A stretch of DNA of 64,000 nucleotides from Mangifera indica (GCF_011075055.1 NC_058153.1:9920001-9984000), one strand, 5' to 3'; shown: positions 35,160-47,570, counted from the stretch's first letter. Numbers and translations: made by a program. The notes: generated from the letters alone by a model not told the origin.

Positions 35160-37276
35160 ATGGCAAGTAGTGGAAATTCTTCCGGTTCACGAAGATTTGG
35201 TCAATATTCACATATATCAAATGTGAATGAAAATTAATTTATAGATGATTTTCATTCACAAGAAAGTGAAAACCAATATGAAGAGGTGGAGCAACAACAA
35301 CAACATCAACAACAGATGGAGATGGAACAACAATCTTAAAAAATTTCTACATCCGATATTTTCAAAATTCATTTCAAGAAAATACAAAAGGAAGATGGTA
35401 ATTTTGATGTTGCTTGCAATTATTGTAGGCAAATTTACAAATTCAAACAAGGAGGTGGATACGGGACATATTCAAAAGGCACTTGGAGTCAAAACATCTG
35501 GAAAAAATGGGACAAAGCCGAGGCCAAACACAAATAACCGGGTATGGTTCTTCTACACACAAATCTTTATTTATGTATAGTGATAATAAAAGTAAAGAAG
35601 AATTTGCAAAAATGGTAGCAATAGATCACTTAGCATTTAGTTTTGGTGAAAATTTAGATTTTAATAATTATTGTAAAACTGCATTAAATCCTACATATAA
35701 AACTATTCTAAGAAATACATTAAAAAGAACATTATTTAGTTTATATAAAAAACAAAAAAAAGAGTTAATTCAATTTTTTACAAATTTTAATGGACGTGTA
35801 TCTCTATGTAGTGATATTTGGAGTGACCATTGGCAAGTTCACTCTTATATGGGTATAACTTGTCATTAGATAGATGATGATTTTCTATTACAAAAAAGAA
35901 TTTTATCATTTAGGGTGTTTGATGAACGACATACGGCTGATAATATTTATAGAATAATTAAAAGAATATTAGAAGAATATAAATTACTTTATAAAATTTT
36001 TTCAATTTCATTTGATAATGTACGTTCAAATACTGCCTCAATAAATAATTTAATTGATATTTGTAGACCTAATTTAGGTGGTAGATTTTTTCATATTAGA
36101 TGTGCATGTCATGTGTTAAATTTATGTGTACAAGATGGTTTAGAATGTCTTAATAATTTTATTAGTCCAATAAAAATAGCAATTTCATATTTATGGACAC
36201 ATCCCCAAATTATGAAAGAATGGGGTAAATTTTGTAAACAATATAATAAAAGACCAAAAAGATTTCCTAAAGATGTGCCGACTCGTTGGAATTCAACATA
36301 TGAATTACTCAACGAGTCATTTGATTATAAGGATTTATTATGCTCATTTATTTCATAAAATGTGCCACAAATTATATTATATCCCCAACATTGGAATATT
36401 TGTTCAAAAATTTTAAATGTATTAAGAAATTTTAATAATGCAACATATACTTTAAGTGGGGTTTATTATCTCACTTCTCATTTATTTTTAAACGAAGCTG
36501 TTAATATTATTGGAGCTTTACAAGAAGTCGAACAAGATATTATTTTACAAGAAGCTGTTTCTTTAATGAAAACAAAATGGTTAAATTACTATAAAATAAT
36601 TTCAGAACTTTTTCTTGTTGCATGTTTTTTTGATCCTAGATTTAAATTAGATGGTGTCACAAATTATTTGACATTATATTATGAATGTTTGTAATTAGAT
36701 GAAGTTAATATTCCATTAACTATAACTAATATTATGAATTTAATTAAAGAAATTTATGCTGAATATGCATTAATTTATGGTGGTTCTTCTTCCTCTCTAC
36801 CACCTATTGCCCCATCATCAACCCAAAATATGAGTTATGGTGATCGTATTATGATGCAAAGAGGCAAAAGACCAAGAGGAACATTAGGCTCCACCTCGGA
36901 GCTTGATATTTATTTAACTACTATTTTTGAGTTTGGTGACAGCAATATAGGTAAAGACTTTCCAGTTTTAGAATGGTGGAGTCGACACACATCAACTTTT
37001 CCAATATTGACAGCTATTGCTAAACAAGTTCTAGCAGCACCGGTATCAACTGTCGCAGTAGAACAAGCTTTTAGTCAAGGGGGTAATATATTAGATGAGA
37101 GACGATCAAGTTTGGCTCCCGAATCTATTGAAGCTCAAGTATGCATGGACGATTGGACAAGAGCCAAATTACGACAACAAGAAATGAAAGTGGACTTCAA
37201 TGAAGAATCGCTTGATTTAACTACGGATAGTTCGATGACGATGGGAAATAATACTCAAGATAGTGGAGGTGAATGA
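35160..37276 (+). pseudogene. hAT transposase (BED finger, RNase H-like core, hATC)
   Basis: Start ATG at 35160 (MASSGNSSGSRRFGQYSHIS). A Gln-rich acidic stretch follows, then a BED zinc finger at about 35340-35505 (IFKIHFKKI, CNYC, GGGYGTYSK and, after a frame change, RHLESKH: C-x2-C...H-x4-H complete). The catalytic region shows CSDIWSDHWQVHSYMGIT (with the first conserved Asp), ISFDNVRSNTASINNL, FFHIRCACHVLNLCVQDG and DVPTRWNSTYELLNES. Next come a DUF4413-like part (LVACFFDPRFKLDGV) and the hATC dimerisation domain at about 36960-37160 (FPVLEWWSRHTSTFPILTAI, VSTVAVEQAFSQGG, LAPESIEAQVCMDDW). Lesions: stops near 35236 and 35338, a one-base frame change at about 35480, and stops at 35867, 36356 and 36692. 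Everything after the frame change is in one frame. Full family length; six lesions abolish it. Confidence 0.95.
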
Positions 37277-37631
37277 TAAGGTAAGGCGGTACTGCCAGCT
37301 ATTAGATATGCAAAGGTAAGAGAACTACGTAGGCTTTGATTCTTCTAAACCCCAAGAAGATACGTAGGAAGCTTAATTGAAAAATTAAGTCTAAGCCTTT
37401 CTTTTAAATTTCAATTATTGTAATTAATAATTTAAAAATTAAATCAAGATCATGTATTAGAATTGACGGTTCAATATCGGTTTCGAATCGAAACCGTCGG
37501 TTCCGAACCGGGGCCATGAACAGGAACCGGCGGTTCCGAACCGTAGACGAACCGTCCTGTTACGGCTTAGGTTTAGGGTCCTTATATTTTTGAACCGTGA
37601 ACCGGCGGTTCATGAACCATGGCCAGGTCTA

Positions 37632-37639
37632 TGTCTGAC
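37632..37639. repeat. hAT target-site duplication TGTCTGAC, right copy
   Basis: Directly follows the right terminal repeat GGCCAGGTCTA. Confidence 0.95.
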
Positions 37640-39860
37640 TCTTTGCCCTCCAAACTATAGTATGTTTCAAGCAGAGTGGATTTGAACTAAATAAACCTAA
37701 ACAAATGCCAACTTGAGTCTCGTTTAAATTCATAATGACTCGTTCGAAATCAAGTTTGACTCGTTTGTTGATAATGATTTTGTTTAAGAGGAAAAATAAT
37801 GGTCATTGAAGAAAATGAAAAACAATAAAAAAATGATGAATTTATCAGTAATTTTTTAACACGACTTGAGGTTACTCCTGCTCAAACTCAAGTTCTTTAA
37901 TCGAGAGTTACAATCTTAGCCTATACCAGCTTGGATCCCGTCCAACCCTAGTTTCAAGGGTTAGAGTCCAAATCAACAAAAGGGTTGGCATCTCCTTGTC
38001 GACTCTTTGCCCTTTAGGCCAGATAAAAGTATAAAATCTATAAATTTCGTGTAAATAACATGAGAGATTTGAACACTTAATTTGGTTATGATATCATAGT
38101 AATAGGTAAAGAGTCCAGCAATAATATTTGAGGTCTGACATTTCTCTTTCTCAAAAGCGATGATACAAGTGTAGGCTTCAACAAATGACAGATCAGTGGG
38201 TAGAGAATAAAGGTGAAAGAGCATCAAAACAAGCTAGCAAAATACAATCAATGGTGAAATTAATGGGCAAAAGTTTGTAAAGCTAGAAAGAAAGTAGAAA
38301 TATGAATGTGTGGAAGGTGAGTCAAAATCAGAATTCGGTTCCGAGGAAGTGACTTTAAAAAAGAACAAAATGGGCGAGGGCAGTTGGTTTCCTCATGAGT
38401 ACACACAGGCTTCACAAACTGTTGCTGAAGGGACAGACGCACGATGGCTCCCACCATAAGAAAGCTCACCCACTGGACAATGTCCCCTTCTTCTGTTGGT
38501 TCCTAAAGAATAATAATGATGACTACATATTTAATGTCTATACAAGAAGCTTGTCATACATGAAATCCTGTAAAGATAGTAGCAGATTCTTTATGGGTCG
38601 ATCAAAATGCTGCATGTAATGCCAATCTACAAAATTGCAGGGATGATCATCATTTCACCCTGTAGTGTAGAAAAAGTAATTCACTGATATGGGAGCGTGG
38701 AGAGAGAAGCGAAGGTTGTATCAAATTCAATTACGGGTTCATGATATATAAGAGTTATGTAGTCTCATTTGAAAAGAATCCTTCCTGTGAAACTAAGTAA
38801 AGATAAAGAGCATAAACACGGGATTAGAGAGATTAAAAATCATCAAAAGCCTGTAGAACAAAAATGAACACCAAAATAAAGTTAAAATTTGAGTGGACAT
38901 AAAAGTCGGATGAAGAATTCTTATGTAATCTCTGTTATTTCGCTATAAAAATGAAGGAAAGTTCACAAAGTGACAAGTGTAAGATGAGATAAGAAAAAAC
39001 TGGCAGAATGAATCACTTGTAATTAAGAAACCAAATTTCATATCCTCTCCTTTTATTTAAATAAACAAGTGTTCTGACTTTAATTAAAAGACTATCCGCA
39101 ACAAGGATGGCTTATAGGTTGTGTTGCACCAGAGATGGGATGAATTTGTTAGAATGTAAACCTGTGAAAAAAATGTAACCCTAATTGTTGTTAAATGAAA
39201 AGCACCAACTTTCTCACTCTCTAGAAGTCTCCCTTTCAAGCATCCAGAATTTTGCTCCAAGATGGAACCGCCTCTCAAGCATCAAGAAGCAAGTAAGCCG
39301 CCATTCAAGATGCTTCCAGACTAGCCAAAGCAACCAACATTCCCGAGAATTAAAGAAAGGTTAAAGTCGGCTACACAACCGACACAAACTAATATAAATA
39401 TAAGTGTGTGTTTGCCATGTGTGTGCGCAGAAAATTAGAGTGCTTTGTGTGCAAATAAGCATCAAAGTGAGTGAGTGCAAAATCAGAAAGCTATGAGTGT
39501 GTGAAAGAAATAGTGTGTTAGTGCTAAGTGAGTGGGTGAGTTGTGAGTGTTAAGTGAGTATTGTGTTTTGTTGGTAAGTGCGTAAGTTTTTTGTGTATGG
39601 GTTTATACAATTTTGTAATTGTTCAATATTAATTATTTTACAAGCACTACTGTTTCAATTTTTAAATTAAGTGACACGGGGATTTTGCCTTTATGATACC
39701 ATGCAAAATTTCATAATTGTGTCGATTACATCAATCAATAATAATACAAAATATACAACCATAATACAATAATAATTCAATGAAAATCATATAGAAATGT
39801 TGAAAATACTTGAATTATTGGACAGATTAACAAATTAAATTTGCATCAACATTCATCTTA
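37640..39860. other. Intergenic stretch, nothing recognised
   Basis: No family-level similarity that I can see. At 39400-39600 there is GTGAGTG/AAGTGAGTG-rich sequence preceded by a TATA-like AATATAAATATAAG (about 39392), which could be an LTR or promoter remnant; there is no partner. Short frames at 37973-38227 and 38260-38469 (minus) lack domains. Confidence 0.45.
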
Positions 39861-39861
39861 C

Positions 39862-40185
39862 TCGGTTTCTTCTCTAATCTCTTCCTGTGTAGAAACATTT
39901 TCCTTAATTCTGTTGGACGTGCTAGCAACAGCGTTCTTAATATTCTTAGCTTTCTGCACAAGGGATTCTTCAGTGGCATTCATCTCATTCTCAGTTGTTG
40001 ATCCAACTGCAGCTTCTTCTGTATTATTTGGCTCTTTAGGTCAACGACATCTTTGGCTACTTTCTCTTGCCATTGCAACAGTTCTCAGATACAATCAAGG
40101 CTATTATTGTCACCACGTTGTACAATTGTTTCAAAATTGACACCTGTCATTGACTTGGTCAATATTAGTTTTATTTCAGTTGCAT
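39862..40185 (-). pseudogene. Possible decayed coding fragment, family unknown
   Basis: The minus strand shows protein-like, charged sequence in two adjoining frames: ELLQWQEKVAKDVVDLKSQI near 39990-40085, then EEAAVGSTTENEMN, SLVQKAKNIKNAVAST and RIKENVSTQEEIREETE ending in a stop at about 39862. Upstream TGVNFETIVQRGDNNS is a third piece. Amino-acid make-up (Lys/Glu/Ser/Thr, amphipathic) differs from AT-rich noise, but stops and frame changes separate the pieces and I recognise no family. It may be a host gene exon or captured fragment, cut at its upstream end by the copia LTR that follows. Confidence 0.3.
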
Positions 40186-40397
40186 TATTTTCTTAGTCAA
40201 CAAGTTAGTGCCAAATAAAACTGCACGTTCACTTGGTGCCAATTTTTTTTTTGCGTAGTTTTGGTGCAAAGCCTATAAAAAGGCTCTTTCAGTTCATGAA
40301 TAAAATATGTCATTGAGTTAAATTTAAAGAATAATATCTGCTTTTCTCTCAGTTAAATTATTTTTTTCTCTATTAATTTGAGTGTTTTTTCCCAACA
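40138..40397 (+). repeat. Copia 5' LTR remnant
   Basis: Short LTR-like segment ending CCCAACA just before a primer site. It holds a TATA box (TATAAAA at 40274-40280) and TTCTCTC-rich downstream sequence. The left limit is uncertain; TGACACCTGTC at 40138 is the best TG start. No 3' partner found. Confidence 0.55.
40274..40280 (+). promoter_or_regulatory. TATA box of the copia LTR
   Basis: CTATAAAAAGGCTC context, about 120 bases before the LTR end, normal for a short copia LTR. Confidence 0.6.
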
Positions 40398-40401
40398 TAT
40401 G

Positions 40402-40414
40402 TGATATCAGAGCC
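40402..40414 (+). promoter_or_regulatory. Primer binding site of the plus-strand copia fragment
   Basis: TGATATCAGAGCC; one base off the TGGTATCAGAGCC complementary to initiator tRNA-Met. Confidence 0.8.
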
Positions 40415-40443
40415 AAGTTCTTTCATAACTGGGTATTGTAATC

Positions 40444-41545
40444 ATGGCAACTAATAGCAGTGTTGTGAGTATTTCTCAACCAACAATACTTGTATTCAAA
40501 GGTGAAAGCTATCAATTTTGAAGCATCAAGATAAAGACTATGTTCATCTCTTAAGATTTGTGAGACTTCGTTGAGAATGGATATCCTAACATAGACAATG
40601 AAACCAGGCTAAAAGGGAACAAGAAGAAGGACTTTAAGGCATTATTCTTTATTTAGCAAGTAGTTCATGAATCCATTTTCTCAAAAATTGCAGGAGCAAC
40701 TACAACAAAAGAAGCTTGGACAATATTATAGAGAGCATTCTAAGGTTCTTCAAAGGCAATCATGGTGAAACTTTAAATTGTTCGTCGTGATTTCGAAACA
40801 TTGCACATGAAGAGTGGGGAATTAGTGTTGGGTTTCCTTACTAGAGTCATTGCAATTGTTAATCAGCTGAGGTATTATGGAGAAGAAATTTCCGATCAAA
40901 CTATAGTTGAAAAAGTGTTAAGAAGTTGACTCCAAACTTTGATCACTTAGTTGTAGCTATTGAGGTGTCCAACGATTTTATCTACATACTCATTTAATGC
41001 GTTGGAAGGATCTCTACAATCTCATGAGGCAAGGATGAATAGGTCAATTGAGAAAAGTGAAGAAAAAACCTTTCATGTGAAGGGGGAGGCATTCAACTAG
41101 AAAAATGAATATAAAAGGGTAGCTAGTAGCGGTCGTGGCAATGATAAAAGATAAGGAGAAGAGCAATATGATCAAAGGCAAACAAATGACAAGCAAGTAA
41201 GTAATAAAAGTGGTGTCTAATCTTACTAGTACAAATGGTATGGCATGCAAAGGTTGATTGCTAGAAAATGAAAAGCAAGCAAACTATGTAGAGCAAAAGG
41301 CAGAAGAGGTCAAGTTGTTCATGGCCTATGCCAAAGGTGCAATATCTTCTAATAATATTTGGTTTTTGGATAACAAATACTCTAATCACACGATAGGAAT
41401 AAAAGTCACTGGTTAAGGATCTTGATAAGTCATATAAATTAAAAGTGAGGCTTGGAGATGACAAACAAATGCAAGTAGAAGGGAAAGGTATTGTGGCAAT
41501 AAATGATGGTCATGGCGATGTAAAACTCCTTTATAACCTAATTAC
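40444..41545 (+). pseudogene. Copia gag and protease fragment, plus strand
   Basis: Gag starts MATNSSVVSISQPTILVFKG at 40444. The UBN2-type gag core is clear at about 40690-40960: GATTTKEAWTIL, IVRRDFETLHMKSGELVLGF, TRVIAIVNQLRYYGEEISDQ. A ruined zinc knuckle follows near 41215-41265. The protease region near 41350-41400 reads NIWFLDNKYSNHT, with D-S-G changed to D-N-K, then SYKLKVRLGDDKQMQVEGKG and NDGHGDVKLLYN up to 41545, after which the similarity stops abruptly. Integrase, RT and RNase H are missing. Many stops. It is the only copia gag on the plus strand here, and a different family from the minus-strand copies. Confidence 0.82.
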
Positions 41546-42840
41546 CCATAGTAAGGTGTGGTGAGTTGAAATAGGCTCGAGTTAGATCATAACCTAATAA
41601 TGGTATAAGGAGTGGATTGTATAGTAGCATATTCACATAGCTACTTAGTATGATCGACAAGTTAGTTACAGTTATAGAACAATTTAAGTTAAGTAGGCTT
41701 TCACCTATATCTTATCGATTGAATTAGGATTTTGATGGGTCAATAGATGTTTTGCATGATGTGCAAAAGTTATAAAGGTACAATTGAAGGGACTTAGTAG
41801 ATCCTCAGGCATGGTTGGTAAGTATTGGTTCATGTCATCAAGTTGGAGTAAATAACATACTCTCAATGAGTAGTTTAGAGTGGACTGAACAAAATAGAAA
41901 TTTAGGGAAAGTTTAAGTTGTGTTCGTATTTAATGAGTGTTTATCATTCACGTTTTTTGTTTTGTTTGTTTTACAGGAGATAGGACTAAGTGATGGCTAT
42001 AGTGTGAAAGTTCAACAGACATGAGCTTTAGATGGGCGTTTATGTTTTTTTTTTTTTATTTTCATGTATTTGAGCTTTCAAAATAAACTGAGTACTCTAT
42101 TAATGTTTATGTGAGTTTATTTTCAATATTTTGTAATTGAAGACATCCTTTGCACATTTTCCACTATTTATTTAACAAAGGGTATTTTGGTCTTTTTATT
42201 AAATTTCATTGTTGGTTTTATTTTTATTTTATATTAATGCATGCTCTTGTAATCAATGTTGGTAATAACTTTCTTCGAAGGGCTATACTTCATGAGGAAG
42301 GTGTTACAGGTACTGTATCCTTCTCAATGTTGTATGTTGCTTGTCATGTGAGACAAAATGATAAGTATTAGGAGGAATATGTATGCCCTACCTGAAAAAG
42401 TTATACTACTTTGACAATAGATAAGTGCATGGTCAAATTATAATATAGAAATGAAATGGATGTCAAGATTAAAAGTAAAATGCTAAGGTGTTTGGAAACT
42501 TAAGTTTACAAGGGGCTATTGAGGAAAAAAACCAAAACAGTGAATTTTGGAACATTAAGCAAAATGAATTGTTTCATCCTTTGTAAACCAAAAAGCCTCA
42601 AAAGAATTGAGAACTCTTGAAAATATCTTTAGCAGTTCCCTACACATTTTCTCTCGCCATCTTTGTGATGGCAAATCCTTACAAGCTTTGCAAGTTGCAA
42701 GATCTAATGGTAATCCCTTATTTTTTCAGTTATTAGATCAATCGTTGTAAGCCTAATAACTCACTTATTTCATGTATATATAAAACATATTGTGTAATTT
42801 TCTTGTATTGTGAAATTAGAGAAGGAAATAGTCTTTTTCG
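41546..42840. other. Unassigned stretch between two transposon remnants
   Basis: No recognised gene. Includes a T-run at 42043-42060 and AT-rich sequence. Possibly the rest of the plus-strand copia element, too decayed to read. Confidence 0.45.
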
Positions 42841-42849
42841 TTCATATTT

Positions 42850-45560
42850 TCATTTTTGCTTAAACATGTTCTATTTCAACCATCAGTTTTACAAGATCTC
42901 TAATATTGTTCAATCACATAAATTTTACATTAAAACTTATATCAAAATATATATATATATCAAGTTGAGAATCAAGTGAGTTATAAATTAGAAAAAACTT
43001 CTTCATAAAAGTTTAACAAGACATCAATTTTTGTTTATCAACAACAACAACATTTTCATTTGGACATAAACATGCCAAACAAATAAGTAATTTTATGTTT
43101 ACTTCATTGAAATGATTATTCAACTCTTGAAGTTATATATCTAGAACATTATAAAATATTACAGTATGGAAATGATGCACGTTTGTGATGTCTTGGTTTT
43201 GTATTGTGATCACCCTTGAATAAATAATTTATCATATATATTTGAAACACCAATATCATGATTGAGACAAAAAGAGCAAAATTTATCTAGTAAAGTCTCC
43301 TATCCACTATCCCTAATTACTTGAAAAACTCGCTTATGCAGTTCAACCAAATTCATAACATTTACAATATCTTGATATTTTCTTTATAATGCTTCCAATA
43401 TTTCATTTGAAAAGCCAAGTACATCCTTCATTAAAAAAAAAAAAGGATTAAACACAAAGTCAAATAATTACATCAATTTCAATAATTTTTTGCATGAAAT
43501 CTGATGTGATCCATAAAACTAGCAACCCTTGTTGGATAAGAATACCACAACAAACAAGAAAAATTTAGGTTCATTAGCTACACTCTAAGTAAGAAAAAAG
43601 AATAGTGATAAGAATCGGTAGAAATTCATCATTAAACAAACTAATTACTTAAATAAGAATTGAAATAAAAACAAATAACACTTTATGAAATTATTCTTCA
43701 AACTCTAATTGCTGAATTTCATTTTACACACCCTTTTGTATAAGGAGCAATACTAAAAGGTAGCAAAATATGATTCCCCTTACAATTAGAGCTCCCATTA
43801 TTACTAATAATACTAATAGTCCTAATTACATGAGGTTCCTATCAAATACTCTTTAAATTATTCAAATAACAACTTATTTTTTTATCCGAACACTTAAATA
43901 ATATCCTGACTTATTTATGATTCCTAAAGTAAATAAAACTAAGACGCTTAAGTAAATGAAAACTTTTAAAACAAATGATACTCTTAAGTAATAGAGAAAT
44001 TAAACTCAAATGATATATTTTGCTCTCTTCACATGAATTTTCACCCAATCAAGTCTCCTCATCATATTCTATCAATTAGATATGTCTCCAAGCATGTGTC
44101 TTTTCATTTGCCATGTGTTGAATAGTTGCCACATCATTTGTCATGTTATCTTTAATTGCCACATCATCCCTCTTACCTTTGGCTAGTGTCTTCAATGTTT
44201 CTAATGTTTTCCACCTAACCATACTTTTGCTATAGTCCTCAATTATTGGATTGCATGTTCTTAGTTTTCTATGGATTACATCAAAATCTTGCTCAATGCT
44301 CATCTCATCTTTTGCCACAATTTAAAAAAATCGATAACGAATCAAAACAGTAAGATTATATCCATAACAAACCATAATGGAAGCCCTAATGTGTATCTTT
44401 GACACATTTCAATTTTATCTATTGATTAAGACCTTTTCAACTTGAAAGTTTAACATTGGAAAAAGCATAAATAACTTTACAAGCTTGCTTATCTCTAAGA
44501 ATGTTGCAATGTTTAGATGACACAATGACAATATTAACTATAATCGCCATAAAGAGATCATTGACATCATCATGGTTTTTTGCTAAAGCCACAAGAGCCA
44601 CCTAGAGTTGATGGGCACAACAATGAATATAATAAACACATTTACTCTTTTTGAAATAAATGTCTTCAAACCATTAAATTCTCTAAGCATATTACTAGAT
44701 CTATAATAACCTTGTCCTTACACTCTAGAAAAATTCAACACATGCCTAAAAGAAATTGTTAATTGTTGCTTTGAGTGAAAGCTGTAGTATTGGTAATATG
44801 TTCAATACCTAAAACACTCTACAACAAATCCATTCTTGTTAAGACAATTCAAAACAATAGTCATTTGTTCATTCGTAGATATATAACAAGATTCATCAAT
44901 CAATATAGAGAATAAAAAATCTCTTAAATCTCTAATGATAACATTTATAGTTTTATTTGAAACAACACTTATAATGAATTTCCAAATCTTAGGTTATGTT
45001 AATTTAAGATTATCAAGAGCATTCTTGAAAGTAACGTTATAAATATTTTCATTATGAATAGTATGTACAAATTCAAAACAATTCCCTTGATTCCTTGAAT
45101 TATAGAATTCGTTATGACCACAAAATCTTACTCTTGCCTTAAAAAAAAAAAAGGAACACAAACAACTATAACATTTAAACAAGTTTGATATTCAGTTTGT
45201 ACTTTAGAAGTGTGTCTATAAAAAAATGTATGAATATGTTGTTTTTGATTAAATAACAATTCTCATATTTTTCGAGCTTGGTTGTGAGCAATATTAGCAT
45301 TTCTAGATTAATGAACATTCAATTTTTATTTATTTTTCCAATTAAAAAATACACTTACCCAACAAAGCAATCATCACCCACTAACAAACATTTGGCTTAA
45401 AAAGTAGCAATAAAGACGAAATACTGTGTCGTTCACTATGTTATATTCTAACCAATGAACAAATTTATTGAAACATAAAACAACAAGTCATCTCGAAAAC
45501 CCATGAAAATCTCTAAAAGGAAGCTCATGACCTTGAGGTTGACAAAAACCCACGTTTCAA
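42850..45560 (-). pseudogene. hAT-type transposase remnant, TTF/zf-MYM class
   Basis: Minus-strand relic of the plant transposases annotated as zinc finger MYM-type 1-like. The N-terminal TTF finger region at about 45400-45560 shows CQPQGHELPFRDFHGFSR and FVHWLEYNIVNDTVFRLYCY. At 44800-44930 LRDFLFSILIDESCYIST and NCLNKNGFVVECF match the strand carrying the first catalytic Asp. At 44480-44650 YYIHCCAHQL, VALVALAKNHDDVNDLFMAI and CNILRDKQA are very typical. Then KDTH-x-GFHYGLLWI appears near 44350, an interruption of about 0.9 kb, and the C-terminal half at 43440-43180 (MKDVLGFSNEILEAL, RKYQDIVNVMNLV, ETLLDKFCSFC) and 43110-42850 (LNNHFNEVNIKLLICLACLC, DKQKLMSC). The hATC end is missing or unreadable. 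Stops and frame changes throughout. Confidence 0.82.
43441..44330. other. Segment interrupting the TTF-type hAT remnant
   Basis: In the family only about 60 residues separate the blocks on each side, so most of these 890 bases are extra. Contains a minus-strand frame 44318-44076 (MAKDEMSIEQDFDVIHRKLR and so on) of normal-looking composition but unknown family. I could not find terminal repeats or a target duplication. Confidence 0.45.
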
Positions 45561-46228
45561 ATATATTCTTCAAATTTGATATTGGATATTAGAATTATAA
45601 TTTAAAGTTTGAGGTCATAACTTTGGATCTATAAGGTGATCTTATAAGTCAACATCTACTTTCTTAACTTAAATTATCAATATTATCCTCTTGTTCATAT
45701 AATGAGATTATTATAAATTTTCTTTTAAAAATCTCTCAATACTATTTTAAAATAACAATATATTATTACTTGATAAAGAAAAATAAATTATAAACATAAT
45801 GATTTGTTCTATTGAAACAATTATATTAAATTCAAATTTAACTGAGATAGCTTGATCCTAAATTTTGAGTTACACAAGCTAGTGTTAAGCAAATAATATT
45901 TTCCACTATATATATTCACAATCCTAAGAAGTAAGAATATCATTGAATCTTATAGCTAAATTCCAATCTCGATTCGGTAATAAGAAATCATGATACAAAA
46001 TTAATCCTACACTAGTCCTATAGATCACGAAATCCCTAATTTTCCACCATATGCAACTTCCCAAAAAAAATCCTTAGACAAAGCCAAAAAATTAAGTTCG
46101 AAAAAAAATTACAAGCAAAAAAATTGAAGAAGAGGCGTACCATACCAGTTGTTCTATTGAATGGAGAGGAGTGGAGAAGGTGGTTGGCAGCAATTTTCGT
46201 CCTGAATAGAGAAAGTGAAAGCAGCACA
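45561..46228. other. Stretch between hAT remnant and Mutator-like element
   Basis: AT-rich, nothing recognised. It may be the 5' end of the TTF-type hAT remnant. Confidence 0.4.
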
Positions 46229-46237
46229 TTTTTTTTT
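46229..46237. repeat. Mutator-like target-site duplication, nine T, left copy
   Basis: Exactly nine T immediately before the left terminal repeat GGGAAATTATAAAAAAT; nine T also follow the right terminal repeat at 50565-50573. Nine bases is the Mutator duplication size, though a homopolymer is weaker proof. Confidence 0.75.
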
Positions 46238-46357
46238 GGGAAATTATAAAAAATGGCCAAAATACGCTCTCACTAAGCAAAAATGCCCAAAATCACTATT
46301 TTCAAGCAAAAATGCCCAAATCACTATTCCTAAGCAAAAATGTCCATGAGTTTTTCT

Positions 46358-46591
46358 AAAATACCAAAATTACCCTTCCTCTCATTTATGTAAACCCTTC
46401 TCACTCATTATGAGTGGTTAAATGAAATTTTATTAAAATTAGAGGGGCATTTTGATATTAAACATTATAAGAGCATTATACTTTTTCTAAAATACCAAAA
46501 TTGCCCTCCCCCTCATTTATATAAACCCTCCTCACTTATTATGAGGGGTTAAATGAAATTTTATTAAAATTAGGGGGCATTTTGATATTAG
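46358..46591. repeat. Tandem duplication of about 120 bases
   Basis: Two copies of a unit with CTAAAATACCAAAATTRCCC, CTCATTTATRTAAACCC and GTTAAATGAAATTTTATT, just inside the left terminal repeat. Confidence 0.85.
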
Positions 46592-46604
46592 GAGTTAAAT
46601 GCTA

Positions 46605-47570
46605 GATTTCCGAATAATTTTTTGATTATTGTCATTCTAAGGTATTTCAACTTTTAGAATTCGAATTTCAGTTCTCTTTTTTCGAATTTCATCGTTTTAC
46701 TATATATCGACTCATATTTTCCAGATTTTCGAAGAATTTTTCGATTATTGTCATTCTAGGGTATTTCAACTTTTAGAATTCGAATTTCAGTTCTCCTTTT
46801 TCGAATTTCACTGTTTTATGATATATCGACTCATATTTTTCAGATTTTCGAAGAATTTTTCAATTGGTTCCATTCTAAGGTATTTCAACTTTTAGAATTC
46901 GAATTTCAGTTCCGTTTTTTCGAATTTCATCGTTTTACGATATATCAACTCATATTTTCCAGATTTTTGAAAAATTTTTTGATTATTGCCATTTTAAGGT
47001 ATTTCAACTTTTAGAATTCGAATTTCATCGTTTTACGATATATCGACTCATATTTTTCAGATTTTTGAAAATTTTTTTATTGTTGTCATTCTAGGATATT
47101 TCAACTTTTAGAATTCAAATTTCAGTTTCGTTTTTTCGAATTTTACCGTTTTATGATATATCGATTTGTATTTTCTAAATTTTCGAAAAATTTTTTGATT
47201 GTTTCCATTTTAGGGTATTTCAACTTTTAGAATTCGAATTTTAGTTCCGTTTTTTCGAATTTTTCTGTTTTACGATATATTGATTCGTATTTTCCAAATT
47301 TCTGAAGAAATTTTCAATTGTTGCCATTTTAGTGTATTTCAACTTTTAGAATTCAAATTTTAGTTTCATTTTTTCGAATTTTACTATTTTACGATATATC
47401 GACTCATATTTTCCAGATTTTTGAAGAATTTTTTGATTGTTGCCATTCTAGGGTATTTCAACTTTTAGAATTTGAATTTCAGTTCTGTTTTTTTTAATTT
47501 CACCATTTTACAATATATCGACTCATATTTTCTAGATTTTTGAAGAATTTTTCGATTGCTGTTGGATAGT
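46605..47570. repeat. Left subterminal array, about eight 118-base repeats
   Basis: Repeats start near 46620, 46737, 46856, 46976, 47075, 47198, 47315 and 47433, with a partial one at 47550. Each holds GGTATTTCAACTTTTAGAAT, TTCGAATTTCA and ACGATATATCGACTCATATT. The fifth unit interval is shorter, so one copy has an internal deletion. Confidence 0.93.

Larger units (their letters stand above)
34466..37631 (+). mobile_element. Full-length hAT transposon, 3166 bases
   Basis: Terminal inverted repeats TAGACCTGGCCA at 34466-34477 and its complement at 37620-37631, with perfect 8-bp duplications outside. Subterminal regions (34480-34660 and 37465-37620) are packed with GAACCGG / CCGGTTC hexamer-type motifs in both orientations, the expected transposase binding sites. 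One transposase gene on the plus strand occupies 35160-37276. Perfect duplications suggest a fairly young insertion, but the transposase has stops, so movement would have needed a helper element. Confidence 0.96.

Noticed and set aside
38260..38619. Overlapping frames on both strands at 38260-38619
   Set aside because: Ordinary-looking composition but no recognisable domain, splice context or homologous block; not enough for a gene call.
46605..47570. CRISPR-like regular repeats
   Set aside because: The 118-base units are contiguous diverged tandem repeats without unique spacers, in a plant transposon.
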